Shown here piece by piece: positions 12,459 through 21,265 of a stretch of DNA of 26,857 nt. Source of the stretch: JBKBUF01 sp046290815 (GTDB lineage: Bacteria; Bacteroidota; Bacteroidia; Cytophagales; Cytophagaceae); the NCBI GenBank assembly GCA_046290815.1, contig JBKBUF010000043.1:1-26857 (forward strand), read 5' to 3'. The notes below the pieces were generated by a model, which was not told the DNA's origin, did no database searches, and saw only the letters and a list, made by a program, of their open reading frames with translations. Both the position numbers and the translations under genes were made by a program. The number at the start of each line of letters is the position of its first letter. Position 1 is the first letter of the stretch.

Positions 12459-15086
12459 TTAAAAAAGCTGTAATTGATTAAGCTGTCCCTGCAGGTATCG
12501 CTTTATTCTCGCTCTTAATGCTGTCATATCATCCCAGACAACAATTTTATATTTGTAACCTCTGTAACTGTTATTACCGTGCTGACTGATGTATTCAAGT
12601 TCTGAGAGGTCATTAAAAAATCTGTGCTGTTGTGTTTTACTTACTCTCAGCGCATCTCTTATTTCTTTTCTCCCAAAGGCATAGTTTTTATATTCCTTGC
12701 CTTTGCTCTGTACATAACCTTTAAGTCTCTCGTAGAACTGTCTGAGTGATCCGTCAAGCTCATCCACTTTCAGCATGATGCTGTCGAACATGATTTCGCT
12801 GGCTTGCTCTAAGTCTTCTTTCTCTGCTATTAATCTTCCTTTCTCGTCTCGCTTTCTCTTGTATTGATTCAGTAAGGTTACCTGTCTTACAAAGCTCTGG
12901 TAAAGGTCGTTCAGCCTCCTGATCTTGTGGGCTTCTTCGGGGAGTGTGATTTGTCCGGCATAAGGGTTGATCACCTGCAGTGGCTCAAGTATTCTGATGC
13001 AGTTTCTTAAAAGATTTATGTTCTGTTTTTCTTCTTCTTTATTAATGCCTCCGGCGGCCCTGCGGTTTTGGTACTCAATAATTCTTTGTGTCTGCTCCGG
13101 GCTTTCGTCAACACTCACTAAAAAACATCTGCTCATATTGTCTTCGTAGATCTCTCCTTTCGTAGTGGCCGATAAGCTGGCAATAGGTCCTCTTACTGTT
13201 CTGATCCTTGCACGGATGTTTCCTTTCTCGTCTTTCTCACTGGTGGAGCTTGTAAGCTGCTCTCTGCTCTGCAGTTCTCTGAACGCTAAAAAAGCTTCTT
13301 CTTTCAACCCGTCCAGGTCTTCCATGCAAAAGAGTGTATTCTTTAACTCATGCTCTCCGTAGTTGTAAAAACTGCTCTCGGTTACTCTTGTAAGGAACTT
13401 CACATGTTCCGGAGGCATCAGCTGACTGATCTTTACAATCAAGTGTGTTTTTCCTGAACCGCTGGAACCTTGCACCAATGCATGTAACGTGTCGGGCATT
13501 TTGTAGCTGGATGCAATTACAAAAAGGAATAACCTTGTTTGTTCTTCTCCTACTACTCCGGATTTTCCGATCAGCTCATTGAGTCTTGTAAAAAGATCTT
13601 TGGTCTTTAAAAGTTCTTCAGCTTGCTTTCGCTCCAATGCTGTTAAGGGATAAACTGTTTCTTCTATTCGTACTTCGTCACTCGTAATTCGTAACTCCCG
13701 GTAATTATCCAGGTGGTCAACAAGCTCGCTGATATCTGCTTCTAAAAGATCGCTTCTTAACTGTAATTTCTCTCCGGCTTCTCTTGCTGTCTTTTCAATC
13801 TGCTTGTCCTCATAAAGATCCAGTTTGGTGCGGCTTTTCTTTTTGCTCGCTGGGTGTTCAATCACCAAAGTAACTTTCATGCTGTCGGCTTCGCTTCGTA
13901 TTCCGCCTTGTATGTAGTAATTCGCTGTCTCTGTCCGGAAGATGATTTTAAAAGGGTTGCTTGTGTCAAGGCTGTTTGATGTTTCCCTGATGGGTTCAGG
14001 ATTTTCTTTTTCAACTGGTTTAACTTCATTTGAAAAAAATAAACTTCTGCTTTCTAAAAGGTGCGTAAATACTGTTGGTTCGTGAGCTTGTGCAAGGCTG
14101 TTTACGTCTTCATTTTCCGGTACGTTTACCTGTGTGATTTTTATTTGAGGATTTAAGATTCTTAAAGTTTCTGCATGTTTCGCTGTCGCTTTCTTTCCCG
14201 GCTCGTCTCCATTGAGAAAAAATATTATTTCCTCTAATTCTTTTAGTTCTTTGATTGATTGAATGTGTTCTTCGGTTAATCCGTTCGTTCCATACAAGGC
14301 AAGTAAACTATATTCTTTTGTTACTTCTTCATTCTGTAATAAAGTAGCGGCATCTATAATTGATTCTGTCAGGATCAGTTTTTTTGTGTCAGGTTTGGGA
14401 TAGTGAGGATATAAACCTTGTCTGTCCTTTAAATAGAAGTGTCTCTGATCGCTGTTGTTGGTGGTGCTTCTGAAGTATAAACCTGTTATCTGGTTTGATC
14501 TGTTTCTTAATGCAAAACAGATGCATTCTTTCGCAAAGGGTTTGTAGGCTTGTCCTCCTGCCCGGTTATTGGTTCCCCAGGGTGTGAGTAAACCTACTTG
14601 AACGCAGCTTTTTATTAATTGCTCGTCACGCCGTGACCCGTGATGGAACTGGGCCGTATTGTATCCTATCTCTATTCTGGTAGGATCAAGGTTTCTGGAC
14701 CTGATGTATTCCTGGGCTGGCCTGCTGTTATGTACTGCATTTTTAAAATAGGTGAACATCTTTGTAAGTATAACAGTACGGGTAAACGCAATGGGATTTG
14801 TATTTTGTTCTTTGGGATTTATCAAAGCTTCCGCTTTGAGTATAGCTTCGTGCTTGCTTGATTTTTCCATGTTCATAATGAAGTCTATCACGTCTAAACT
14901 TTTGCCGTGGGTTGTGCAGTTAGAAGAAAAGCAGTAACAGGTGTTTGTCTTGTAGTATAATTGCAGACTTGGTGTCTTGTCATTATGAAAAGGACAGTTA
15001 ATACGGTTGTACTTGTCTGCTTTAAAACCATAGTGCTGTATTACTGCAGAGAGAGTTAAGCAGGATTTGATTTCGTTAATTTCCAT
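12459..15086 (-). CDS. Primase-helicase (A2)
   Basis: Identical 875-aa protein to that at 3189-5816: CHC2 finger, Toprim with Asn in place of the first Asp of DxD (FLNGDEPG), Walker A GSSGSGKT, Walker B MEDLDG and C-terminal winged-helix-like segment. The Toprim substitution is present in both copies, so it is not a sequencing error confined to one. Confidence 0.9.
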   Translation of the reverse strand: MEINEIKSCLTLSAVIQHYGFKADKYNRINCPFHNDKTPSLQLYYKTNTCYCFSSNCTTHGKSLDVIDFIMNMEKSSKHEAILKAEALINPKEQNTNPIAFTRTVILTKMFTYFKNAVHNSRPAQEYIRSRNLDPTRIEIGYNTAQFHHGSRRDEQLIKSCVQVGLLTPWGTNNRAGGQAYKPFAKECICFALRNRSNQITGLYFRSTTNNSDQRHFYLKDRQGLYPHYPKPDTKKLILTESIIDAATLLQNEEVTKEYSLLALYGTNGLTEEHIQSIKELKELEEIIFFLNGDEPGKKATAKHAETLRILNPQIKITQVNVPENEDVNSLAQAHEPTVFTHLLESRSLFFSNEVKPVEKENPEPIRETSNSLDTSNPFKIIFRTETANYYIQGGIRSEADSMKVTLVIEHPASKKKSRTKLDLYEDKQIEKTAREAGEKLQLRSDLLEADISELVDHLDNYRELRITSDEVRIEETVYPLTALERKQAEELLKTKDLFTRLNELIGKSGVVGEEQTRLFLFVIASSYKMPDTLHALVQGSSGSGKTHLIVKISQLMPPEHVKFLTRVTESSFYNYGEHELKNTLFCMEDLDGLKEEAFLAFRELQSREQLTSSTSEKDEKGNIRARIRTVRGPIASLSATTKGEIYEDNMSRCFLVSVDESPEQTQRIIEYQNRRAAGGINKEEEKQNINLLRNCIRILEPLQVINPYAGQITLPEEAHKIRRLNDLYQSFVRQVTLLNQYKRKRDEKGRLIAEKEDLEQASEIMFDSIMLKVDELDGSLRQFYERLKGYVQSKGKEYKNYAFGRKEIRDALRVSKTQQHRFFNDLSELEYISQHGNNSYRGYKYKIVVWDDMTALRARIKRYLQGQLNQLQLF

Positions 15087-15092
15087 TGCTCT

Positions 15093-15296
15093 TTAGGGCT
15101 TGTAATTCAGGATCACATTTCTTAAACCGTACAGGCTTTCGTAACACCGGCTCAGGGCTTCGGCCTGCTCTTTTTCATATTTAAGCAGCAGCACAATACT
15201 TAGCATCGCCCGGTCTATGTCTCTGGCCAGGGCTTCTGCAGTAATCTCTTCCCGAAGAAATGTTTCAAAGGTTTGCGGAATGTCTTTTTCTCTCAT
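15093..15296 (-). CDS. Small helical protein, first gene of primase operon (A2)
   Basis: 67-aa product from the ATG at 15294-15296, identical to the A1 protein. The frame extends to 15359, but that part overlaps the promoter-like TAACTTTA box and is left out. Confidence 0.65.
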   Translation of the reverse strand: MREKDIPQTFETFLREEITAEALARDIDRAMLSIVLLLKYEKEQAEALSRCYESLYGLRNVILNYKP

Positions 15297-15329
15297 GTTT
15301 AAAAATATTTTTTTAGACCGTTTTCGGGC

Positions 15330-15360
15330 TAAAGTTACTCTATCAGGATTAACTTCCAAA
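15330..15360 (-). promoter_or_regulatory. Promoter of the primase operon (A2)
   Basis: TTTG-N19-TAACTTTA on the minus strand, with CCGttttCGG just downstream (15318-15327), as in A1. Confidence 0.55.
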
Positions 15361-15451
15361 ACTTTTACAATTTTTTTAACTCACATCCGGTTCTTATATT
15401 AGCCTATAATTCAAAAATCACGGTTTTATTAACCCTTTTAAGAGCTAAAAA

Positions 15452-15799
15452 ATGAGCACTTTTGGTAAAAGAATAACAGATCTCCGCAAGGAAAGAAAAA
15501 TGACACAGGATGAACTGGCCAAAAAATTAAAGACTTCCATTTCTGTAATCGGCCGGTATGAACGGGATGAAATGACCCCTTCCATTGAAGTAGCCAAGAA
15601 CATTGCCAGGATTTTAAATACTACTGTGGGTTATCTGCTCGGAGAGACGGAGGATGCAGAACTTTTCAAAGATCCTACCATGTTACAACGTCTGAAGGAG
15701 ATCAGCAATTTACCGGAGCGGGATAAGGATTGCATCTTCTATGCTATTGATAATATCCTGCAGAATGTAAGAACTAAAAAAGCTTTCTCCGCTAAGTAA
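15452..15799 (+). CDS. XRE-family repressor (A2)
   Basis: Identical to the 115-aa regulator at 6182-6529 (HTH at about 5-62). Because A1 and A2 encode the same repressor and have the same operators, each would control the other's replication and recombination genes; element B's diverged repressor may not cross-react. Confidence 0.88.
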   Translation: MSTFGKRITDLRKERKMTQDELAKKLKTSISVIGRYERDEMTPSIEVAKNIARILNTTVGYLLGETEDAELFKDPTMLQRLKEISNLPERDKDCIFYAIDNILQNVRTKKAFSAK

Positions 15800-15811
15800 A
15801 AAATTATTATC

Positions 15812-16033
15812 ATGAAGCAATACACCATCACCATACCCGACGATAAAAACGAGTTCTTCCTCGAACTCATCAACTCCCTGGGTTTTGCCATTCAGGAAGG
15901 AAGCTCTTTTACTGTGGAGGATGCCCAGGTACATAACTGGCAGCTGGATATTGTGGAGCAGCGCATGAAAAACGCTTCCGATAAATCTTCCAAAAACTGG
16001 GATGATGTGAAAGATAACTTCCGTCTGGATTAA
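15812..16033 (+). CDS. Antitoxin of RelE/ParE-type pair (A2)
   Basis: Identical 73-aa antitoxin to 6542-6763, again overlapping the toxin start by one base. The duplicate means loss of a single element copy would not release the toxin. Confidence 0.8.
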   Translation: MKQYTITIPDDKNEFFLELINSLGFAIQEGSSFTVEDAQVHNWQLDIVEQRMKNASDKSSKNWDDVKDNFRLD

Positions 16034-16338
16034 TGAAGCGTTTTAAAATTATCATTGAGGATTCCGCTTTTCAGGACATCCAGGATTCTATTGATTACTA
16101 CAACCACCAGCAGGAAGGACTTGGTAAAAAATTTCATTCCTTCATTAAGGATGCTTTTGAAGTTTTAAAGTTCAGTCCTTTCTTCAAGGTCTATAAAAAT
16201 AATATCCGCTGTATGGCTCTCATTCGTTTTCCCTTCTCTGTTTTCTTTACTGTTGATGAAGACAAAGCAACTATACATATTTACGCAGTCCTTCACCAGG
16301 CTCTTGACCCTGATAAGATCAATAAACGTTTTGAGTAA
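16033..16338 (+). CDS. RelE/ParE-superfamily toxin (A2)
   Basis: Identical 101-aa toxin to 6763-7068, with the same downstream intrinsic terminator. Confidence 0.85.
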   Translation: MKRFKIIIEDSAFQDIQDSIDYYNHQQEGLGKKFHSFIKDAFEVLKFSPFFKVYKNNIRCMALIRFPFSVFFTVDEDKATIHIYAVLHQALDPDKINKRFE

Positions 16339-16343
16339 ATAAC

Positions 16344-16378
16344 AAAGCCAGATCCTTCAACCTGGCTTCTCTTTTTTT
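16344..16378 (+). terminator. Intrinsic terminator after toxin gene (A2)
   Basis: AAGCCAG/CTGGCTT stem followed by a T-run, copy of 7074-7108. Confidence 0.7.
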
Positions 16379-16559
16379 TACTTCGCTGCTACCCCCTGCT
16401 GGCGCACGCGTGTCGCGTGTGCCTCATTAAATAAAATCCTTTCAAGGGATCTCTTGCCTCCACTATAATCAATAGTACTGCGGTACTTCCAGTAATTAGG
16501 CTCCACTACAAACACGTTTCTAATGGATTATTATGAATATAATCGTGTCTTCTAGCTGG
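16378..16559 (-). pseudogene. RAYT transposase relic (A2)
   Basis: Copy of 7108-7289, with the same internal stop and frame change between the YIHNNP and YWKYRST parts, so the decay pre-dates duplication of the element. Confidence 0.65.
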
Positions 16560-16654
16560 TTAAAATAAAAAAGCAAGTTATAAAACTTTCTTCATTTACT
16601 TATATCCAATAGTTTATTGCTCTTAGTAGGCACACGCCACAGGCGTGCGCCAGC
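16398..16654. repeat. REP-like inverted pair (A2)
   Basis: Inverted 26-bp palindromic arms at 16399-16424 and 16628-16653 around the transposase relic, as in A1. Confidence 0.7.
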
Positions 16655-16699
16655 TCCTGACCTGGCTTATTTATTTTCTAAAACTTATTACTTTCATTC

Positions 16700-17035
16700 T
16701 TGCCACAAGTCTCCGCTGCGCTCAGACTTGCGGCAGAGGGGGTCATTAATGATATTCCCACTGTCTCGGTAATTTCTAAAATTGAAGTACTCGGCTTTAA
16801 TGCTCCAGATGAATACCTAAAAGTTCTGAAAGACTTTTTTAATGATGTTCTGGTTCTGGATATGAACTCTGAAGTGGTAGAACAAACTATTGCGCTTCGC
16901 AGGTCTTTAAAAATAAAAACACCAGATGCCATTATTGCAGCCACAGCCATCGTTTACCAGCTCTCTCTGGTTACCCGTAATACTGACGACTTTAAAAATA
17001 TTCCAGGGCTTACTGTCATCAATCCTTACGCTTAA
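16700..17035 (+). pseudogene. Truncated VapC-like PIN-domain toxin (A2)
   Basis: Identical to the remnant at 7430-7765: the first catalytic Asp segment is lost and the frame begins within a REP-like hairpin. No antitoxin partner is adjacent. Confidence 0.7.
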
Positions 17036-17041
17036 AAAACT

Positions 17042-17076
17042 AAAGCCAGATCCTTGACTTGGCTTCTTTATTTTCT
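17042..17076 (+). terminator. Intrinsic terminator after vapC remnant (A2)
   Basis: AAGCCA/TGGCTT stem with T-rich tail, copy of 7772-7806. Confidence 0.55.
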
Positions 17077-17239
17077 AAAACTTATTACTTTCATTCTTGC
17101 CAGATAGGAGCTACCCTAAAAAACAAACATTTTAAAAGAACTGTATTTACATTGGGAAAACAGAAGCTTAACTATTAATTTTAGTCGGACAATAATGATA
17201 AAATATTATTGTAACCTTACCATTTAACACACCACAATA

Positions 17240-17803
17240 TTACAACACAGTATTTAAAAGCAAATAAAGTAAATTATCTTTTAGACCTGGGTAATCAGCA
17301 AATGTATTACTCTGCCAATTTAAATTTCCGTAGCACATGATATAAAAATAATTTCCATCTTTAAATCCAATTTTAAGGGTAACTATTTTATCTCCTGTTG
17401 GTCTTTCATTTGACATACTTCTTATAACAAGATAAGATCCTACATCAACTTTTAGCACTTCAAAATATCTAAGGATATTTTCTATGTTATTATAAAATGG
17501 ATTAGGCAAGATTTTAATTTTTTCATTTTGCTTAGATGCAAGAACAATACTAGAATCTATTTTCTGGTAAGAAGTTTGATAAACCGTTAAATTGCTATTA
17601 GGCCTCCAATAATAAAATTCTAATGAAGGATTTATAATTGTCGGATTCAATAAATTTATTTTATAATAATTATTCCAAATTGAATTAAAAGTTACACTAT
17701 CGTTGATAATTTCAATTTTACTTTGTCCAAAACTTTGGATCACAATCGATAAAAAAAGTATAACTGTGAATGAACCGTTTTTAATATGTTTCTCTTTCAA
17801 CAT
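17240..17803 (-). CDS. Exported candidate immunity protein to tip A (A2)
   Basis: Identical to 7970-8533: 187 aa with signal peptide, start at the ATG 17801-17803 overlapping the tip's last codons by 23 bp. With the upstream tip frame interrupted at the B junction, this copy would need its own promoter or read-through transcription to give protection. Confidence 0.65.
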   Translation of the reverse strand: MLKEKHIKNGSFTVILFLSIVIQSFGQSKIEIINDSVTFNSIWNNYYKINLLNPTIINPSLEFYYWRPNSNLTVYQTSYQKIDSSIVLASKQNEKIKILPNPFYNNIENILRYFEVLKVDVGSYLVIRSMSNERPTGDKIVTLKIGFKDGNYFYIMCYGNLNWQSNTFADYPGLKDNLLYLLLNTVL

Positions 17804-18653
17804 GTTCTTTATTTGTTTTTTCTGAGATCTCTTTCCCAACTTTATTTTGATATTGAACTGCGTTATCTTCATTTTTTGATCTACCTTCAGATTTCCCCCT
17901 CATATAGTCAAATGAATGCTTAAATTCATGGATTAATAATCCTAACCCCCCTTTAGCTCCTTTATCTGGTGCGTAATTAAAATCTAGGGAAGTGCCTTTA
18001 TCTTTGTGTATTTTTAAATTTATTACAATATATGTTCCTTTTCCCGATCCATGTGCTTTCTCGTTCACAGTAGAGGCATTACTTCCATCTATATTATCTT
18101 CATATAAAGCATGTTCCTTCACTAATTTTTCAGGGTCATTTTTATCTTCCTCCGGCAAATCCACATTAAAGAGATATTGATTCCTACGGTAAATACGATC
18201 TTTATCTGGCGACCCATCCTCATTTACCATTTTCTCTCTTGATTCAATACTAGAATTATCAACTATCGTTAAAGTTTTAAGTGAAAATTGCGCCCTTCGA
18301 AAATCCCGTCTAAACGTAGGACTGTTTTTCATTGCATATTTTATCGCTTCTTTGTATATACGTCTTATCTCTCTTGGAGCTTTTATAATTTTAATTTTTC
18401 CATTTTCTTCCACTGCTGATCTTATTCTTACAATATCTCCATCTGGATCAACATAAATTATAGGATTATTATCAAATGACACATATGGAGATTGCCATGA
18501 TAGCTGATTGGATTCAGGATCTACACTTATCCATCTTGCAAGTCTTGGATCATATCCTCTAAGATGAGATGTGTAATAATTTCCATTTCCTTTTAACTCA
18601 TCATCCTTCTCCATTCCATTAAACCCATAACGGTAAGCGCCTGCACAACTTTT
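17781..18653 (-). CDS. Orphan Rhs tip A, HExxH metallopeptidase-like (A2)
   Basis: Same tip as 8511-9401 from RYGFNGMEKDDE onward, with the HEFKH zincin motif near the C-terminus. The upstream codons come from element B's end (SCAGAY) and a TGA lies in frame at 18654-18656, six codons before RYGF. The first in-frame ATG is at 18612-18614, in the NGMEKD motif, giving 277 aa. In this arrangement the tip cannot be translated as part of any longer Rhs protein, so it should be silent storage unless recombination moves it behind a shaft. Confidence 0.75.
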   Translation of the reverse strand, partial: KSCAGAYRYGFNGMEKDDELKGNGNYYTSHLRGYDPRLARWISVDPESNQLSWQSPYVSFDNNPIIYVDPDGDIVRIRSAVEENGKIKIIKAPREIRRIYKEAIKYAMKNSPTFRRDFRRAQFSLKTLTIVDNSSIESREKMVNEDGSPDKDRIYRRNQYLFNVDLPEEDKNDPEKLVKEHALYEDNIDGSNASTVNEKAHGSGKGTYIVINLKIHKDKGTSLDFNYAPDKGAKGGLGLLIHEFKHSFDYMRGKSEGRSKNEDNAVQYQNKVGKEISEKTNKEHVERETY

Positions 18654-18660
18654 TCAGCTC
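18618..18660 (-). other. Element junction / attachment site (B end to tip A of A2)
   Basis: Minus-strand aaaaagttgtgcaggcgctt (B end) joins ccgttatgggtttaatgg (tip A). Compared with the A-type end, the words AAAAAGTTGTGCAGG and TATGG are shared while the bases between differ. This narrows candidate recombinase contacts to GTTGTGCAGG plus the TATGGSTTTAA rhs core. Confidence 0.6.
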
Positions 18661-18664
18661 GTTT

Positions 18665-18793
18665 TCAAAGAACTACATACCACTTCCCGGCACATTTCAA
18701 AAACTCCCCACACCTCTGCTTTCCGCCTGATTTCAAGTTGTTAAGGTAGTAATTTTTTGCCAACTTTTTCTTCTCATCAGGAAAAAAATTCAT
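18665..18793 (-). CDS. Possible 42-aa leader peptide at the end of element B
   Basis: From the ATG at 18791-18793 a 42-codon frame reads MNFFPDEKKKLAKNYYLNNL and ends at 18665. The corresponding place in element A has a 29-codon frame from TTG reading LKIFPVEKKK, sharing the FPxEKKK word. The overlap with the conserved end motif means the similarity could be due to DNA-site conservation instead. No ribosome binding site is visible. Real gene status is doubtful. Confidence 0.25.
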   Translation of the reverse strand: MNFFPDEKKKLAKNYYLNNLKSGGKQRCGEFLKCAGKWYVVL

Positions 18794-18800
18794 TTGAAAG
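18765..18800 (-). other. Conserved element-end motif (B)
   Basis: Matches 30 of 36 bases of the motif in element A (core cagga with flanking T- and A-runs, then tttgaaa). It lies about 140-175 bp inside the junction, a little deeper than in A. A likely protein-binding site for integration or excision. Confidence 0.4.
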
Positions 18801-19022
18801 AAAGAAGTAAACGTTTTTTTGGAGGGTAAGAGCTTTGGTTTTGTGCGGTCGGTTTGTGGGGCTTTTATCCTTCAAAAAAATGATCCGGGGAGTTTGAGGG
18901 GTGGAAGACCCCTTCAATAAAACACTTGCGCAGCGCCATACGCCTGTGGCCGCGCCTTATGGCCCGTCCAGGGCACGCGCAAAGACAGGGCGGGGCCGGG
19001 TCGGCAAAGTGCGGCTATTTTG

Positions 19023-19181
19023 CATAATACTAGTTATATACACCCGGCATAAAATCCGTGCGCCTTTCCCCCCGCTTCTTCCATGCCGTGAAGGTTGTTG
19101 TCCTGCCGATGGTCTTAAAGGCTGTGAAGTGTCCGGCGCACACCATTGAAAACGCACAGGGCTTATATAACTTGTATTATG
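19023..19181. repeat. Long inverted repeat (B)
   Basis: cataatactagttatata (19023-19040) pairs with tatataacttgtattatg (19164-19181), one mismatch; an ATAGC/GCTAT extension follows with a small bulge. It parallels the nested inverted repeat of element A. Confidence 0.65.
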
Positions 19182-19371
19182 TAAATATAGCTTTGGGTTG
19201 TTTTTTTCTGGCGTGGTTTTTTGCTTTTGGCGGTGGGTGCAGCTCTTTGATTTTTTGTTTTTGCCTTAAAAAATTAAACTCCTAAAAACAAAAAAGCAAT
19301 GTGCTGCTTCGTGCGCAGGGTGCAAAAAACATGACAGAAAAAACAACAGAAGGGCACGGCAATGCGGGGAA

Positions 19372-19453
19372 GGGCAGCAAGCACAGGGGGAGTTTGGTAA
19401 AATACCTTTAAAAAATAAACACATATTTTACCAAACGGCTGGGCTTGCTGCCC
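19372..19453. repeat. Hairpin with conserved 19-nt loop (B)
   Basis: The outer stem gggcagcaagc (19372-19382 with 19443-19453, 11 bp) and inner stem gtttggtaaaata (19392-19404 with 19424-19436, 13 bp) are perfect. The loop cctttaaaaaataaacaca is 19 nt, the same length as in A, and matches it at 11 of the first 13 positions. The stems share no sequence with those of A. Confidence 0.65.
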
Positions 19454-19494
19454 TGTGGGTGAGCAGTCAGCAAGGCCGCTTCCCTTTTTTCTTT

Positions 19495-20358
19495 TCATCT
19501 GATAGGATGATAAATTTGTAAAGCCGTCTGCAGGGCATCTACATTGTTTTGTTTGTACCGTTCTGTTGTGGATGGGTATTTGTGGCCGGCAAAGCTTTGA
19601 ACGATGCGTAAATCATTGTTCTGCTTCAGCAGATTGGCTATTACGCTTTGGCGTATCGTCAGGGCATTTACTATTCTTGGGCGGTAAATATCATAGTTCC
19701 GCTTGATGTGCTTGGTAATGTCTTCGGCCGTCATCGGCCCTTTTCGCTGTCCGATGATAAAAGATTTTGTTTCATTTTCCTGTACCAGTTTTGGCCTGAT
19801 TTCTTCAAGGTATTTCTTAAAAAGTAATATCTGATTTGCTTTGAGTGCCAGTGTCCTGCTGTTGTTCTTTGCACTTGATTTGATGTAAACCGTTGCTTCC
19901 TCCAGATTGATTTCTTCACATTCTAAAGCTTCTATTTCATTGGGTTTAAGAGCTTGGTAAATGAGCAGACTCATAAGTACTTTGTTCCTGTAATCAAGGT
20001 TTGTAAAGCGTTCTTTTTTGGCTGTTAAAAGGACTTCCAGTTCTTCAGTTGCAAATAAATCCTGTAGCTGTATATCCCGGCTTTGCTTGTCTTTTAGCAG
20101 TATTGATTTGGTCGGGTTGTCTTTTCGTGTTCCGGCAAAACACAGGTAACTGTAATAAGCTTTGATACTAGCCAGAATACGGTTTATGGTCTTGGGGTTG
20201 CTGTATCTGGTTCTTAATACTCCGATGTAGTTTATGATTTCGGAGTAAGTGTATTTTTTATTTTCGGGGTTAGCTGCTGTAAAGATTTCTATTTCTCTTA
20301 TATAGGCTTTTGCTGTTTTTGGGGTGTATTGCTTTTGTAAGTATTCAGTTAGTTTCAT
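19495..20358 (-). CDS. Tyrosine recombinase-like protein 2, atypical (B)
   Basis: This 287-aa protein is exactly the length of its A homologue. It starts MKLTEYLQKQYTPKTAKAY. Pro138 stands where the first catalytic Arg belongs (ALKPNE), the box-II His position is Leu (LTIR), while YIKS, IRQS, FAGHKYPS and TTERY are retained. The start codon follows the stop of recombinase 1 after one base, so translation is coupled. Conservation of both substitutions in two diverged elements argues for a specialised partner subunit. Confidence 0.85.
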   Translation of the reverse strand: MKLTEYLQKQYTPKTAKAYIREIEIFTAANPENKKYTYSEIINYIGVLRTRYSNPKTINRILASIKAYYSYLCFAGTRKDNPTKSILLKDKQSRDIQLQDLFATEELEVLLTAKKERFTNLDYRNKVLMSLLIYQALKPNEIEALECEEINLEEATVYIKSSAKNNSRTLALKANQILLFKKYLEEIRPKLVQENETKSFIIGQRKGPMTAEDITKHIKRNYDIYRPRIVNALTIRQSVIANLLKQNNDLRIVQSFAGHKYPSTTERYKQNNVDALQTALQIYHPIR

Positions 20359-20359
20359 T

Positions 20360-21205
20360 TCATTTCATATTCTTTAATTGTCTGGCTTTTACCTTTGCGT
20401 AAATCTGTGTGGCCTCCAAATGGCTATGCCCTAAAAAATCCCTTACAAATTCAATGCTCAGACCGTTTTCTAATAGGTGTGTGGCTATTGAGTGCCGTAA
20501 GTGGTGAAGGGTTGTTTCCTTGTTTATTTCTGTTCTTTCAATGATTTTCTTTAGTGCCCTGTTGTAGCTGTCTCCGCTCATTCTCTGGTTGGTTCGGTTG
20601 AGCATAAAGGCTTCTTCATTTACCTTGGTTCTTTCGTGGTTGTAGTAGCTTTCCAGCTCATTTTTTACTTTCTCATTTATGGGTATTGCCCGCCTTTTTG
20701 CACCTTTTCCTTCTCTGACATAAAGCAGGTTTTTACTAAAATGGATGTCTGCGGTGTTCAGGTTTTCGGCTTCTGTCCTTCTCAGTCCGCAGCTATAAAA
20801 CAGATGGAGGATGGCGGTTTCTTTACTGGTTTGGGCGGCTTCAAAAAGTTGTTGTATTTCCTTCTGGCTTAGTGGTTCTCTGGGATTGCCTTCTGGACTT
20901 TTGAACCTGATGTTGCTGATGGGATTGTATTTGATTTGTCCGGTTTGCTCCAGCCAGTTAAAAAAGGTCTTCAGGCTGAACACATACTGCGCTATCATGG
21001 CTTCGCTTAATGCCCCTGTTCTGCGCTTTAAGGGTCTTGTTTGAAGGTACTGGTAAAAGTCTAAAATATCTTGTTGAGTAATGCTTTTGAAGGTTTTATT
21101 TGTTACCTCTAAAAATTCTTTGATGCAGCTGGGTATCTGGTATTGGCTTCCTTTACTGTAGCCTATTTGCTGTATGTATCTGGTAAATTGCTCTAAAATA
21201 TCCAT
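20360..21205 (-). CDS. Tyrosine recombinase 1 (XerD-like), B
   Basis: This 281-aa recombinase has CGLRRTE, GKGAKRR, LHHLRHS, FLGH and ATQIY motifs, a complete catalytic set. It starts MDILEQFTRYIQQIGYSKGS, lacking the ~20-residue N-terminal addition of the A protein. It is followed at once by recombinase 2. The gap to the primase contains the iterons and a 13-bp match to the element-end sequence (21246-21258), so an autoregulatory or recombination site just upstream of the gene is possible. Confidence 0.92.
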   Translation of the reverse strand: MDILEQFTRYIQQIGYSKGSQYQIPSCIKEFLEVTNKTFKSITQQDILDFYQYLQTRPLKRRTGALSEAMIAQYVFSLKTFFNWLEQTGQIKYNPISNIRFKSPEGNPREPLSQKEIQQLFEAAQTSKETAILHLFYSCGLRRTEAENLNTADIHFSKNLLYVREGKGAKRRAIPINEKVKNELESYYNHERTKVNEEAFMLNRTNQRMSGDSYNRALKKIIERTEINKETTLHHLRHSIATHLLENGLSIEFVRDFLGHSHLEATQIYAKVKARQLKNMK

Positions 21206-21245
21206 CGTAGTAAATCATCTTATTCATAGTTTAAAATCAGGGGCT

Positions 21246-21258
21246 TGCACAACTTTTT
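21246..21258 (-). other. Internal copy of the element-end core word (B)
   Basis: tgcacaacttttt is identical to the sequence at B's own end (18642-18654) and at 26760-26772. It lies 40 bp upstream of recombinase 1. A recombinase bound here could regulate its own gene; a chance match is also possible given the T-run. Confidence 0.35.
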
Positions 21259-21265
21259 GAATCAT

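Larger units (their letters stand above)
16668..17102. repeat. 35-bp direct repeat flanking vapC remnant (A2)
   Basis: Exact copies at 16671-16705 and 17068-17102 bracket the truncated PIN-domain gene. Confidence 0.7.
9355..18624. mobile_element. Rhs-targeting integrative element A, copy 2
   Basis: This is a head-to-tail second copy of the 9270-bp unit, with every gene at +9270 and no difference in the stretches compared. It ends at 18624; from 18630 the sequence switches to the end of element B. Such identity means very recent duplication, integration of the same element twice, or an assembly error at a circular or replicating form. Confidence 0.85.
18801..19494. other. Structured non-coding region of element B
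   Basis: No convincing gene is present between the end motif and recombinase 2. The region is GC-rich in part and contains a GGGGT/ACCCC hairpin near 18896-18913, an 18-bp inverted repeat with one mismatch (19023-19040 with 19164-19181) around a GC-rich ~120 bp, and the large hairpin at 19372-19453. It is the positional counterpart of 403-1269 in element A, with little primary sequence similarity. Confidence 0.55.

Noticed and set aside
18901..19498. Several 66-82 aa frames on both strands left of recombinase 2 in element B
   Set aside because: They overlap each other and the inverted repeats, and none is conserved in element A.
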